NCBI RefSeq assembly: GCF_000962805.1
Contig: NZ_JZTW01000025.1
Location: forward strand, 1-54,640
Direction: 5' to 3'
Source of the DNA: Pseudarthrobacter chlorophenolicus
GTDB taxonomy: Bacteria; Actinomycetota; Actinomycetes; Actinomycetales; Micrococcaceae
DNA: 54,640 nt
A program made the translations under genes and the position numbers. The notes beneath the pieces were generated by a model. That model was given only the letters and a program-made list of their open reading frames with translations, made no database searches and was not told where the DNA came from. Position 1 is the stretch's first letter; each line of letters starts with the position of its first letter. Of the stretch, positions 41,879 to 50,942 are shown one piece after another.

Positions 41879-42304
41879 TCAGCGGCGGCTGCCCGGCACC
41901 AGCCCGGCCACCAGCGACACCAGGGAGATGATGATCGCGGCCAGGATGGCCGTCCAGAAGAAGGAATCGATGGTGAGGTGCACGGGCGTGTAATCGCTGA
42001 TCCAAGCTGTGAGGTAGAGCATGGCGGCGTTGATGACGATCGCGAACAACCCCAGCGTCAGGATAGTGATCGGGAGGGCGAGGAGGCTCACCAGCGGCCG
42101 CACCAAGGCGTTCACCACGCCGAAAATGAGGCCGATGAACAGGTAAGCCAGAACTATCCCGATGGTCTCGGTGTCCTGCGAGATACCGGTCCGTGCCACG
42201 GCATCGGAGGTTGCAGTGCTGGTGATGTCCATGCCGGGCAGAATCCAGCTTGCTACCCACAGGGCGGCTGCGTTGAAGATGACCCGAAGAATGAAGGAAC
42301 CCAT
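41879..42304 (-). CDS. Phage holin family / YvlD-like membrane protein
   Basis: 141 residues from ATG 42304. Four hydrophobic segments are seen, with the family pattern FGVVNALVRPLVSLLALPITILTLGLFAIVINAAMLYLTAWI, spread over helices 2-3. This is the broadly distributed membrane family named after a mycobacteriophage holin; bacterial members are not phage genes and their role is largely unknown. No phage genes are nearby. Confidence 0.85.
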   Translation of the reverse strand: MGSFILRVIFNAAALWVASWILPGMDITSTATSDAVARTGISQDTETIGIVLAYLFIGLIFGVVNALVRPLVSLLALPITILTLGLFAIVINAAMLYLTAWISDYTPVHLTIDSFFWTAILAAIIISLVSLVAGLVPGSRR

Positions 42305-42392
42305 GGCCCCATGCTTCCACAACAGCCTTGGGACATCATGGCAAACCTTGCCCCCGGACGCGCTGGTGGCCTGACTTCAGGATTATTCAATT

Positions 42393-42452
42393 CTGTCAAC
42401 CCTATTGACAGATCAGAAAGCGGTTTCACACACTAGAGAAACCGCTTTCTGA
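42393..42452 (+). promoter_or_regulatory. Pectin operon control region with two palindromes
   Basis: TCAGAAAGCGGTTTC (42413-42427) and its exact complement GAAACCGCTTTCTGA (42438-42452) are 10 bases apart. Each half contains GAAAnCGnTTTC, the form of LacI-family sites, so this may be two operators. Immediately upstream CTGTCAA-N5-TTGACAG (42393-42411) is another perfect palindrome; its right arm holds a TTGACA -35. The -10 is unclear (CACACT at 42429 is a weak candidate). No LacI gene is in the window. Confidence 0.65.
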
Positions 42453-42513
42453 CATGCCGCACAGTGACGTCGGCAGCGAAAGCGCGGTTCATTCCAATGG
42501 AGGAAGAGAGCAC

Positions 42514-43884
42514 ATGCGCATCACACGTCCTATGGCAGCGGCGGCTGCCGTGGCCACAGCGGCCGCCATCTGCCTGCCGGTCCAGGCCAATGCCACACCA
42601 CCCTCATCACAATCGTCCGCAACTGCCCAGACCGCCCAGGTGCCGCTTGAACGCCAGGTGCTCCAAAGCCGGGATGGCTGGGCATCGGCCGGTACCGGGA
42701 CTACGGGCGGTGCCGACGCCACGGCGGACAGGGTCTTCGATGTCCACAACCGGGCTGAACTGGTGGCGGCGCTCGCGGCGACCGGAGCCGAACCCCGGAT
42801 CATCCGGGTGCACGGGGATATCCCGGCAAACTCAACGGCGGATGGCCGGGCTCTGAACTGCGAGGACTATGCGGCAGGAACGGGCTTCTCCCTCGAGCAG
42901 TACCTCTACGACTACGACCCCGTCCGGTACGGGACTGGCCAGGAACCGGCCGGGGAGCAGGAAAATGCCCGGCGCAAGGCCGCCGCCAACCAGGCAGCGG
43001 TCATCCGGTGGGACATCCCCAGCAACACCACCATCGTCGGAGCCGCCCCGGACAGCAGCATTACCGGCGCGGCCCTGCGCATCAACCGGTCCAACAACGT
43101 GATCTTCAGGAACCTCACCGTCCGGGATTCGGCTGACTGCTTCCCCTCCTGGGACCCCACTGACGGCGACCACGGCAACTGGAACAGCGAATACGACCTC
43201 CTCCAAGTCATCAACGGATCAACGAATGTCTGGGTTGACCACTCACACTTCACTGACGCCCCCAACCTGGACATCAACCAGCCCTCGTACTTCGGACGCC
43301 CGTACCAGGTCCATGACGGAGCAGTGGACGTCACCAACGGCTCAGACCTGGTCACCATGTCCTACAACCGCTTCTCCGACCATGACAAGCTCCTGCTGAT
43401 CGGATCCACCGACTCGACCAGCCGCGGCGACGTGGGCAAGCTGCGCGTCACCATCCACCACAACTCCTTCGAGGACGTCGGCCAGCGCGCCCCGAGGGTC
43501 CGCTACGGCCAGGTGGATGTCTACAACAACCACTTCACGACGTCGGCCGGCTCGCCGACGCCCTACACGTACACCTTTGGCGCGGGCGTCGAATCACACA
43601 TTTATGCCGAGGCCAATGCCTTCACCCTGCCCCAGGACATTCCGGCGTCCTCGCTGATCAGGCACTTCAAGGGCCAAGCCATCACCACTGTGGACAACAC
43701 GGTCAACGGAAAGCGCGTAGATCTCCTGGCCGCCTACAACGCCGCCGCAACCGCTGATAAGCAGCTGGTGGCGGACGGATCGTGGACTCCCGCCTTGCGG
43801 ACCAAGGTTCACCCGGCGCAGGCGGTGCCGGCCCTGCTGAAGAACAACGTGGGTCCCATCTACACAGCAGGGGAGAAGCGTTGA
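42514..43884 (+). CDS. Secreted pectate lyase, PL1 family
   Basis: 456 residues; GGAGGAAGAGAG precedes ATG 42514. A Sec signal (about residues 1-28, ending VQANA) leads to a parallel beta-helix enzyme. PL1 marks: IVGAAPDSSITGAALRI, WVDHSHFTDAPN, DGAVDVTNGSDLVTMSYNRF and HHNSFEDVGQRAPRVRYGQVDVYNNHF, which includes the catalytic Arg region. It cleaves polygalacturonate by beta-elimination outside the cell. Its stop overlaps the esterase start, so lyase and esterase are co-translated. Confidence 0.92.
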   Translation: MRITRPMAAAAAVATAAAICLPVQANATPPSSQSSATAQTAQVPLERQVLQSRDGWASAGTGTTGGADATADRVFDVHNRAELVAALAATGAEPRIIRVHGDIPANSTADGRALNCEDYAAGTGFSLEQYLYDYDPVRYGTGQEPAGEQENARRKAAANQAAVIRWDIPSNTTIVGAAPDSSITGAALRINRSNNVIFRNLTVRDSADCFPSWDPTDGDHGNWNSEYDLLQVINGSTNVWVDHSHFTDAPNLDINQPSYFGRPYQVHDGAVDVTNGSDLVTMSYNRFSDHDKLLLIGSTDSTSRGDVGKLRVTIHHNSFEDVGQRAPRVRYGQVDVYNNHFTTSAGSPTPYTYTFGAGVESHIYAEANAFTLPQDIPASSLIRHFKGQAITTVDNTVNGKRVDLLAAYNAAATADKQLVADGSWTPALRTKVHPAQAVPALLKNNVGPIYTAGEKR

Positions 43885-45767
43885 TGCGGGGATACACGCC
43901 CAGCCGGCGCACCGTGCTCGCTTCGGCTGCAACCGGCGCCCTTACGGCTGCGGCAGTCCTGGCCGGAACGACGCCGGCCGCACACGCAGCCGGCCGCCCC
44001 GCCCGGGCGCAGCCCAACAGGAAACCGGTGATTTTCGTAGTGGGGGATTCCACCTCCTCCGCCTACCAGCACTCTGAACGTCCCCGCGCCGGCTGGGGCC
44101 AGGCCCTGCCGCTGCTGCTCGGGCCGCAGGCGACGGTGTTCGACTACGCCTGGTCCGGCGCCTCCTCGAAAAGCTATGCCGACGCCGGCATGCTGGGCGA
44201 GGTGGCGGAGGCGCTGCAACCGGGCGACTATCTGCTCATCTCCTTCGGCCACAACGACGAAAAGGTGGAGGATCCGTCACGCGGCACCGATCCGCAAACC
44301 ACGTTCAAGGAGTATCTGGGCCGGTACCTCGACGCCGCATCCGCCGCAGGCGCCAAAGCCGTCCTGGTCACCCCCGTGGAACGGCGCCGCTTCAGTGCCC
44401 TGGGCGTTGCACAGGACACCCATGGCGCCTATCCCCAGGCGATCAAGGAACTCGCTGCCTCCCGCGGAGTTCCCCTGGTTGACCTGACGGCATCCTCGAA
44501 GGAGCTCTGGCAGAAGCTCGGGCCGGAGGGAACCACCTCGCACTTCCTGCATGCCGCCCCCGGCCAGTACCCGCAGTACCCGAACGGCGTCACGGACAAC
44601 ACCCACTTCCAGGCGCAGGGTGCCTTGGCAGTGGCACAGCTTGTTGTCGCAGGACTTCAGGCACAGCCGGCAGCACCCCCGGGATGGTTCCGGGAGCCCG
44701 GCGGGACACTGGACCCGCTCTCAGCCATCTATTGGCCCAGCGAACGCCCGGTGGACAAACCCCTGGTCCTCACCGTAGGGAACGGCGGACAGTTCGCCAC
44801 TGTCCAGGCCGCCGTCGATGCAGCGCCGGCGAACAGCGGCCGGCGCACGGAAATCAGGATTGCGCCCGGGACGTACCGTGAGCTGATCCGGGTACCGGCC
44901 AACAAACCGAGGGTGTCGTTCATCGGACGCGGGCAGGCGCCGGAAGACGTGGTGCTGGTCTACAACAATGCGTCCGGCACCCCGAAGCCCGATGGCACGG
45001 GACCTTATGGCACCGGCGGAAGCACCAGCGTGCGGATTGACGGCCCGGATTTCATGGCAGTGAACCTGACGTTCAGCAACGACTTCGACGAAGCTGCCAA
45101 CCCCGAAATGAAGAACCGGCAGGCCGTGGCACTGTTCCTGGCCGGGGACCGGGCCGTCCTACGCAATATCCGCTGCCTGGGCAACCAGGACACGCTGCTG
45201 GTGGATTCCCCCGCACGCGGTGTGCAGGCGCGCTCCTACTTCGCGGACTCCTACGTTGAAGGTGACGTGGACTTTATCTTTGGCCGGGGAACTGCCGTGT
45301 TCTCCGGTTGCCGGATCCGCTCCCTGGACCGCGGGTCCAGCACCAACAACGGATACGTCTCCGCCGGCAGCGTCAATATCGGGATCAAGCACGGTTACCT
45401 GTTCACCGAGTGCCGGTTCGTCTCGGATGCGGCGTCCGGATCCGTCCACCTGGGCCGGCCATGGCATCCGGGCGGAGATCCGGAGGCCATCGCCCAGGTG
45501 CTGGTCCGAGACTCGTGGCTGGGAGCGCACATCTCCGGAACGCCGTGGACGGACATGAGCGGCTTTTCGTGGCGGGAGGCCCGGTTCTCCGAGTTCAACA
45601 ACAATGGCCCCGGATCACGGGCAACCCCTGACCGGCCGCAGCTGGATCCCCGCCTCGCGGAGGATTTCGCTGCCGGAGCGTACCTGCAGGGGGCAGATGC
45701 GTGGGCGCCCCAGCTGGCTGGAAGCAAGGCCGACAGTACCGCCCTGAATGTCGGGCAGCCGGCGTAA
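43884..45767 (+). CDS. Bifunctional SGNH (CE12-like) acetylesterase - CE8 pectin methylesterase
   Basis: 627 residues. A twin-arginine-type signal (SRRTVLASAATGALTAAAVL) is followed by an SGNH hydrolase (about 48-260) with VGDSTSS, FGHNDE and a DNTHF Asp/His pair, as in rhamnogalacturonan acetylesterases. Residues about 290-610 are a pectinesterase beta-helix with GNQDTLL, YVEGDVDFIFG (catalytic Asp pair) and HLGRPW. The protein would strip acetyl and methyl groups so that the partner lyase can cut. ATG overlaps the lyase stop (TGATG). Fusion of the two esterases is notable. Confidence 0.9.
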   Translation: MRGYTPSRRTVLASAATGALTAAAVLAGTTPAAHAAGRPARAQPNRKPVIFVVGDSTSSAYQHSERPRAGWGQALPLLLGPQATVFDYAWSGASSKSYADAGMLGEVAEALQPGDYLLISFGHNDEKVEDPSRGTDPQTTFKEYLGRYLDAASAAGAKAVLVTPVERRRFSALGVAQDTHGAYPQAIKELAASRGVPLVDLTASSKELWQKLGPEGTTSHFLHAAPGQYPQYPNGVTDNTHFQAQGALAVAQLVVAGLQAQPAAPPGWFREPGGTLDPLSAIYWPSERPVDKPLVLTVGNGGQFATVQAAVDAAPANSGRRTEIRIAPGTYRELIRVPANKPRVSFIGRGQAPEDVVLVYNNASGTPKPDGTGPYGTGGSTSVRIDGPDFMAVNLTFSNDFDEAANPEMKNRQAVALFLAGDRAVLRNIRCLGNQDTLLVDSPARGVQARSYFADSYVEGDVDFIFGRGTAVFSGCRIRSLDRGSSTNNGYVSAGSVNIGIKHGYLFTECRFVSDAASGSVHLGRPWHPGGDPEAIAQVLVRDSWLGAHISGTPWTDMSGFSWREARFSEFNNNGPGSRATPDRPQLDPRLAEDFAAGAYLQGADAWAPQLAGSKADSTALNVGQPA

Positions 45768-45875
45768 GGCGAGATGAAGGGGTGTCGGACCGGGTCCCGT
45801 GGGTTCAGCGGGCCGGCCGGCACCCCGGGTTCCTGCCCCGAAGCCGTGAACATCCGCAGCAGTAGGCTAGTTTTC

Positions 45876-46994
45876 ATGACTTCCTCTGAAACCACGGCCG
45901 GCGGCATCGATCCGCGACCGGTGGTGGGCAGGCTGCCCCGCTACGCTGCCGGAAAGCCGCCCGCCGCCGTCGACGGACTGGCCAGTTACAAACTGTCCTC
46001 GAATGAGAATCCCCTGCCGCCGCTGCCGGCGGTCCTGGAAGCCATCGCACAGCAAACAGACTTCAACCGTTACCCGGACCCGCTCAGCAGCAGGCTCCGG
46101 GCGGCGCTCGCGGAATTCCTGCAGGTTCCCGCGGCGGACATCGTCACAGGGGCGGGCAGCCTGGGCGCCCTCAACCAGATCCTGGCTGCCTTTGCCGGCC
46201 AGAACGACGACGGCAAGGCCGACGAAGTCATTTACGCCTGGCGTTCCTTCGAGGCCTACCCCATCAGCGTAGGCCTCGCCGGGGCTGAAAGCGTTCGCGT
46301 CCCGGTCACCGCCGACGGGCGCCACGACCTCGAGGCCATGGCGGCGGCGGTCAGCGCACGGACCAAGGTGATCCTCCTGTGCACGCCCAACAACCCCACC
46401 GGGCCTGCCCTGACCACCGCCGAAACCGAGGCCTTCATCCGGACAGTGCCGTCCAACGTGGTGGTGGTCATCGACGAGGCTTACCAGGAGTTCGTCCGGG
46501 ACACTGACGCCGTGGATGGCATCGCCCTGTACCGCAAATACCCCAACGTGGTGGTGCTGCGGACCTTCTCCAAGGCCCACGGGCTGGCTGGCCTCCGGGT
46601 GGGTTACAGCGTTGCCAACCCCGCACTGACGCAGCACCTTAGAGTGGCTGCCACCCCTTTCGCGGTGTCGCAAATAGCCGAATCAGCCGCGATTGTTTCG
46701 CTGCAGAATTTCGACCAGGTTGTAGGAAGGGTACAAAGCCTGGTGGACGAGCGGGACCGCGTAGTGGGCGCACTGCGGGACCTCGGCTGGGCTGTCCCCG
46801 ATGCGCAAGGAAATTTTGTGTGGCTGGATCTGGGGGAGGCCAGTGCTGACTTTGCAGAGAAGGCAGGAGCCCGCGCCTTGTCGGTCCGGGCATTCCCGGG
46901 GGAAGGCGTCCGGGTCAGCATCGGCGAGGAGGAAGCCAATACCCGGTTGCTGGAGCTGTGTGCGAACTATACAAAGGCGCCCCGGGGTTCCTAG
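45876..46994 (+). CDS. HisC-type aminotransferase (histidinol-phosphate or aromatic amino acid)
   Basis: 372 residues. YKLSSNENPLPPLPAVLEAI, RYPDPLSSRLRAAL, LCTPNNPTGPALT, VIDEAYQEF and the PLP-lysine segment TFSKAHGLAGLRVGY follow the HisC/Pat pattern. It has no other his genes around it, so it may be the aromatic transaminase paralogue (Pat) rather than the biosynthetic HisC. ATG 45876 has no strong ribosome site. An AGTAGG/CCTACT pair just after the stop could form a weak stem. Confidence 0.85.
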   Translation: MTSSETTAGGIDPRPVVGRLPRYAAGKPPAAVDGLASYKLSSNENPLPPLPAVLEAIAQQTDFNRYPDPLSSRLRAALAEFLQVPAADIVTGAGSLGALNQILAAFAGQNDDGKADEVIYAWRSFEAYPISVGLAGAESVRVPVTADGRHDLEAMAAAVSARTKVILLCTPNNPTGPALTTAETEAFIRTVPSNVVVVIDEAYQEFVRDTDAVDGIALYRKYPNVVVLRTFSKAHGLAGLRVGYSVANPALTQHLRVAATPFAVSQIAESAAIVSLQNFDQVVGRVQSLVDERDRVVGALRDLGWAVPDAQGNFVWLDLGEASADFAEKAGARALSVRAFPGEGVRVSIGEEEANTRLLELCANYTKAPRGS

Positions 46995-47055
46995 CACTTA
47001 ACAAGTAGGCCTGCGCCAACCTACTGAAGATAAAGTTAGGATCAGTAAGCCATTG

Positions 47056-47127
47056 TATATGCCGTTTCGGGAATGTATTCCTTGTGAGGCATATATCCCA
47101 GCGACATTGCAATGCATCCGCATGCGG
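47056..47127. promoter_or_regulatory. Palindrome-rich leader of the 2-oxo acid dehydrogenase operon
   Basis: Within 150 bases before the E1 alpha start are TATATGCC...GGCATATA (47056-47063, 47088-47095), GGAATGTATTCC (47070-47081), CATTGCAATG (47105-47114) and CCGCATGCGG (47118-47127), all perfect. Some may be binding sites of Lrp- or GntR-type regulators. No regulator gene is adjacent. Confidence 0.5.
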
Positions 47128-47143
47128 GAAGCAAGGAGACGGT

Positions 47144-48385
47144 ATGGGCACACATCTGCCTTCCACCGAGTTCGACGGAACAGCGGTTGACGACCAGCGG
47201 GAAGCTGACGCGGAAGCCGTCATGGGCCAACCCCCGGCACAGATGGTTCAGTTGCTGGGCCCCGACGGAAAACTCGGCGCAGACCCTGTGTACAGCAGCT
47301 ACGCGGACAAGCTCACCCCTGAAGACCTGCGTGGACTGTACGCGGATATGGCCAGGATCCGGCGTTTCGACGTTGAGGCAACAGCCCTGCAGCGGCAGGG
47401 CCAGCTTGCACTCTGGGTCCCGCTTACGGGCCAGGAGGCCGCCCAGATCGGTTCCGGCCGGGCCAGCCAGCCGCAGGACTACATTTTCCCCACCTACCGC
47501 GAGCACGGCGTGGCGCTGACCCGCGACGTGGACCTCGCCGAACTGCTCCGCCAGTTCCGCGGCGTGTCCAACGGAGGTTGGAACCCCAAGGACACGAACT
47601 TCCACCTCTACACGCTGGTCCTGGCCGCGCAGACGCTGCATGCGGTCGGCTATGCGATGGGCATCCAGCGGGACCAGAAACTCGCTGCCGCCGCGGGCAA
47701 CGCAGGAAACCAGCCGGACGCTGCGGTCATCGCCTACTTCGGTGACGGTGCCAGCTCCGAGGGCGACGTCCACGAGTCCATGGTCTTCGCCTCGTCGTAC
47801 AACGCGCCCGTGGTGTTCTTCTGCCAAAACAACCACTGGGCCATCTCGGTCCCCACCAACGTGCAGACCCGCGTACCGCTGTCCAACCGTGCCAAGGGCT
47901 ACGGCTTCCCCGGGATCCGGGTGGACGGCAACGACGTTATCGCCGTGCACGCCGTCACCGAGTGGGCGCTGGAGCATGCCCGCCAGGGTAAGGGACCGGT
48001 CCTCATTGAGGCGTTCACCTACCGGGTGGGTGCTCACACCACTGCCGACGATCCCACCAAATACCGCGGATCCGACGAGGAGGACGCCTGGCGCGCCAAG
48101 GACCCGCTGGTGCGCCTTGAGAAGTACCTCCGCGCCGAAGGCCTGGCCGACGACGCCTACTTTGCCCAGGTCAAGGCCGACGGTGACGAGCTCGCCGCGT
48201 ACGTGCGCCGCACCGCCCATGACCTTGTGGACCCGGACATCAGGGCCGCATTCGCCAACGTCTACGCTGAAGCGCACCCTCTGGTGGCTGAGGAACTGGC
48301 GTGGTTCGAGGAATACAGCGCAGGATTCGCCGGAGGCGACGAACCGTCCGACCAGCACGGTGCAGCAGCAAAGGCAGGCCACTGA
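47144..48385 (+). CDS. 2-oxo acid dehydrogenase E1 alpha subunit (PdhA/BkdA type)
   Basis: 413 residues; AAGGAG precedes ATG 47144. The thiamin diphosphate motif starts IAYFGDGASSEGDVHE and ends VVFFCQNN (GDG...NN). ARIRRFDVEATALQRQG and YRVGAHTTADDPTKYR are typical of heterotetrameric E1 alpha. Actinobacteria generally use homodimeric AceE for pyruvate, so a branched-chain 2-oxo acid role is likelier, but the sequence alone does not decide it. Co-translated with E1 beta (TGATG overlap). Confidence 0.88.
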   Translation: MGTHLPSTEFDGTAVDDQREADAEAVMGQPPAQMVQLLGPDGKLGADPVYSSYADKLTPEDLRGLYADMARIRRFDVEATALQRQGQLALWVPLTGQEAAQIGSGRASQPQDYIFPTYREHGVALTRDVDLAELLRQFRGVSNGGWNPKDTNFHLYTLVLAAQTLHAVGYAMGIQRDQKLAAAAGNAGNQPDAAVIAYFGDGASSEGDVHESMVFASSYNAPVVFFCQNNHWAISVPTNVQTRVPLSNRAKGYGFPGIRVDGNDVIAVHAVTEWALEHARQGKGPVLIEAFTYRVGAHTTADDPTKYRGSDEEDAWRAKDPLVRLEKYLRAEGLADDAYFAQVKADGDELAAYVRRTAHDLVDPDIRAAFANVYAEAHPLVAEELAWFEEYSAGFAGGDEPSDQHGAAAKAGH

Positions 48386-49365
48386 TGACCACCATGACCA
48401 TCGCCAAGGCCATCAACGAGGGCCTTCGCGCCACCCTGGCCGCCAACCCCAAGTCGCTGCTGATGGGCGAGGACATCGGCCCCCTGGGCGGCGTCTACCG
48501 CGTCACCGACGGGCTCATCGGCGAATTCGGCCCCGACCGGGTGGTGGACACCCCGCTGGCTGAGTCCGGCATCATCGGCACCGCGATCGGCCTGGCCCTG
48601 CGGGGGTACAGCCCGGTCTGCGAGATCCAGTTCGACGGCTTTGTGTTCCCAGGCTTCAACCAGATCACCACCCAGCTGGCCAAGATGCATGCCCGCAGCC
48701 ACGGCAACCTCACTGTCCCGGTGGTCATCCGTATTCCCTACGGCGGCGGCATCGGCTCGGTGGAACACCACTCAGAATCACCAGAGGCACTGTTTGCCCA
48801 CACGGCCGGGCTGCGCATCATCACCCCGTCCAACCCGCACGACGCCTACTGGATGGTCCAGCAGGCCGTGCAGTGCCAGGATCCGGTGATCATCTTCGAG
48901 CCCAAGCGCCGCTACTGGCTCAAAGGCGACGTGGACACCGCAGCTCCCGGCCCCTCCGGTGATCCCTTCAAGGCACACATCCTGCGAGAGGGAACCGATG
49001 CCACCATCGTGGCCTACGGTCCCCTGGTTCCCGTGGCACTTGCGGCCGCCAACGCCGCCCGGGAAGACGGCCACAGCGTGGAAGTCATCGACCTTCGCTC
49101 CATTTCGCCGCTGGATTTCGACACCGTCACCGCATCCGTCGAAAAGACCGGCCGGTTGATCGTGGCCCACGAGGCCCCCACCTTCGGCGGCATCGGCGGC
49201 GAGATCGCGGCCCGCATCAGCGAGCGTGCCTTCCATTCCCTCGAAGCCCCCGTCATCCGGGTGGGCGGCTTCCACATGCCCTACCCCGTTGCCAAGGTGG
49301 AGGAAGACTATCTTCCGGACATCGACCGCATCCTGGAGGCGCTGGACCGCGCCCTCTCCTACTGA
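48385..49365 (+). CDS. 2-oxo acid dehydrogenase E1 beta subunit
   Basis: 326 residues. Transketolase-like pyrimidine domain with MGEDIGPLGGVYRVTDGL, VVDTPLAESGIIGTAIGLAL, EIQFDGFVFPGFNQI and IPYGGGIGSVEHHSESPEALFAH. The C-terminal domain includes VIDLRSISPLDFDTV and APTFGGIGGEIAARI. It completes the E1 active site with the alpha chain. The E2 gene follows after seven bases. Confidence 0.9.
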   Translation: MTTMTIAKAINEGLRATLAANPKSLLMGEDIGPLGGVYRVTDGLIGEFGPDRVVDTPLAESGIIGTAIGLALRGYSPVCEIQFDGFVFPGFNQITTQLAKMHARSHGNLTVPVVIRIPYGGGIGSVEHHSESPEALFAHTAGLRIITPSNPHDAYWMVQQAVQCQDPVIIFEPKRRYWLKGDVDTAAPGPSGDPFKAHILREGTDATIVAYGPLVPVALAAANAAREDGHSVEVIDLRSISPLDFDTVTASVEKTGRLIVAHEAPTFGGIGGEIAARISERAFHSLEAPVIRVGGFHMPYPVAKVEEDYLPDIDRILEALDRALSY

Positions 49366-49372
49366 GGACACC

Positions 49373-50917
49373 ATGACGCTGAATAAATTCAACCTGCCGG
49401 ACGTCGGCGAAGGCCTCACGGAAGCGGAAGTTGTTTCCTGGAAGGTCAAACCGGGCGACGCCGTCGCCATCAACGACGTCCTGTGCGAAATTGAAACCGC
49501 AAAGTCGATCGTCGAGCTCCCGTCACCGTTCGCCGGAACCGTCACCGAACTTCTCGTGCCGGAAGGGGTGACCATCGACGTCGGGACGGCCATCATCAGC
49601 GTCAGCGATGACGTCGCCGGCGACCCCACGCCCGCTGACGTCCGGGCGCCGGAAGCTCCGGCACAGCCGGAACAAGCAGTTGCGCCCGTACAGCCCCTGT
49701 ATGGCAAGCTTCCCGACGACGCCCAGGACAACGGCACGAACGACGCCGGCGCGCAGGGCAGTGCCCCGGCCGGTGGTCCGCTGGTGGGTTCGGGACCCAA
49801 GGCCGACGCCGTCAAACGGCGCCCGCGCGTCACCCGGACGGTGCAGGCGGCCAAGCCAGCCGACGCGCTCACGGTCAACGCTCCCGAAGTGGAGCCGGTG
49901 CAGCCGCATACCCCGGCAGAGGTGACCGGCCGCCCGGCCGCCGCCACGGCCCAGACGGGCCAGGCCGCCGTCGTGGACACCCGGCCCACGCTGGGTGGCA
50001 CCATTACCGGGCTGGTCAACCGCGTTCTCGCCAAACCTCCCGTCCGCAAGATCGCCCGGGACCTCGGCATCGACCTCGCCGACGTCGTGGCCACCGGCTC
50101 CCGGGGCGAGGTAACCCGCGAGGACCTGGTGAGCTACCAGGCCCAGCGCGACGCCGAACTGGACAAGGCGGACGGCTTCTGGGGCAAGGCCGGAAAGCCG
50201 CAGGACCAGCGGATCGAGAGTATCCCGGTCAAGGGCGTGCGCAAGGCTACCGCGAAGGCCATGGTGGACTCGGCCTTCGCAGCCCCCCACGTCAGCATCT
50301 TCGTGGATGTGGATGCCAGCCGGACCATGGAATTCGTCAAGCGGCTCAAGGCCTCACGGGACTTCGAAGGCATCAGGGTCTCGCCGCTCCTCATCCTGGC
50401 CAAGGCTGTCATCTGGGCGGCCGCCCGGAACCCCAGCGTCAATGCCTCGTGGGTTGAAAGCAGTGACGGCAGCGGGGCTGCCGAGATCCAGGTCAAGCAC
50501 TTCATGAACCTGGGCATTGCCGCGGCAACGCCCCGCGGCCTGATGGTGCCCAACATCAAGGATGCGCAGGACCTGTCCCTGAAGGAACTTGCGCTGGCAC
50601 TGAACAACCTGGCCACCACGGCACGTGCGGGAAAGACGCAGCCGGCCGAGATGCAGGGCGGCACGTTGACCATCACCAACATCGGCGCCCTGGGGATCGA
50701 TACCGGCACGCCCATCATCAACCCGGGCGAGGTGGCCATCGTCGCCTTCGGCACCATCAAGCAGAAGCCGTGGGTCCTGGACGGAGAGGTCATCCCGCGC
50801 TGGATCACCACCCTGGGCGGCTCCTTCGACCACCGCGTGGTGGACGGCGACCTGTCGGCCAGGTTCATGGCCGACGTCGCGGCCATCCTGGAAGAACCCG
50901 CGCTGCTCCTTGACTGA
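49373..50917 (+). CDS. 2-oxo acid dehydrogenase E2, dihydrolipoamide acyltransferase
   Basis: 514 residues. A single lipoyl domain (1-78) has the lipoylated K44 in IETAKSIVELP. A long Ala/Pro linker (80-215) leads to the E1/E3-binding domain (about 222-258, VRKIARDLGIDLADVVATG). The catalytic domain ends with SFDHRVVDG (H487, D491). It passes the acyl group to CoA and forms the complex core. E3 is not in the window. The linker is unusually long and carries LVNRVLAKPP just before the binding domain. Confidence 0.92.
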   Translation: MTLNKFNLPDVGEGLTEAEVVSWKVKPGDAVAINDVLCEIETAKSIVELPSPFAGTVTELLVPEGVTIDVGTAIISVSDDVAGDPTPADVRAPEAPAQPEQAVAPVQPLYGKLPDDAQDNGTNDAGAQGSAPAGGPLVGSGPKADAVKRRPRVTRTVQAAKPADALTVNAPEVEPVQPHTPAEVTGRPAAATAQTGQAAVVDTRPTLGGTITGLVNRVLAKPPVRKIARDLGIDLADVVATGSRGEVTREDLVSYQAQRDAELDKADGFWGKAGKPQDQRIESIPVKGVRKATAKAMVDSAFAAPHVSIFVDVDASRTMEFVKRLKASRDFEGIRVSPLLILAKAVIWAAARNPSVNASWVESSDGSGAAEIQVKHFMNLGIAAATPRGLMVPNIKDAQDLSLKELALALNNLATTARAGKTQPAEMQGGTLTITNIGALGIDTGTPIINPGEVAIVAFGTIKQKPWVLDGEVIPRWITTLGGSFDHRVVDGDLSARFMADVAAILEEPALLLD

Positions 50918-50942
50918 GGCGGGGGCGGAGGCAGGGACTGGC

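Noticed and set aside
41879..42304. Prophage, suggested by the holin-family name
   Set aside because: No other phage gene is nearby, and this family is common in bacterial chromosomes as an ordinary membrane protein.
47144..50917. Calling the E1/E2 operon specifically pyruvate dehydrogenase or branched-chain dehydrogenase
   Set aside because: Motifs fit both; the operon lacks E3 and a diagnostic regulator in the window, so specificity is left open.
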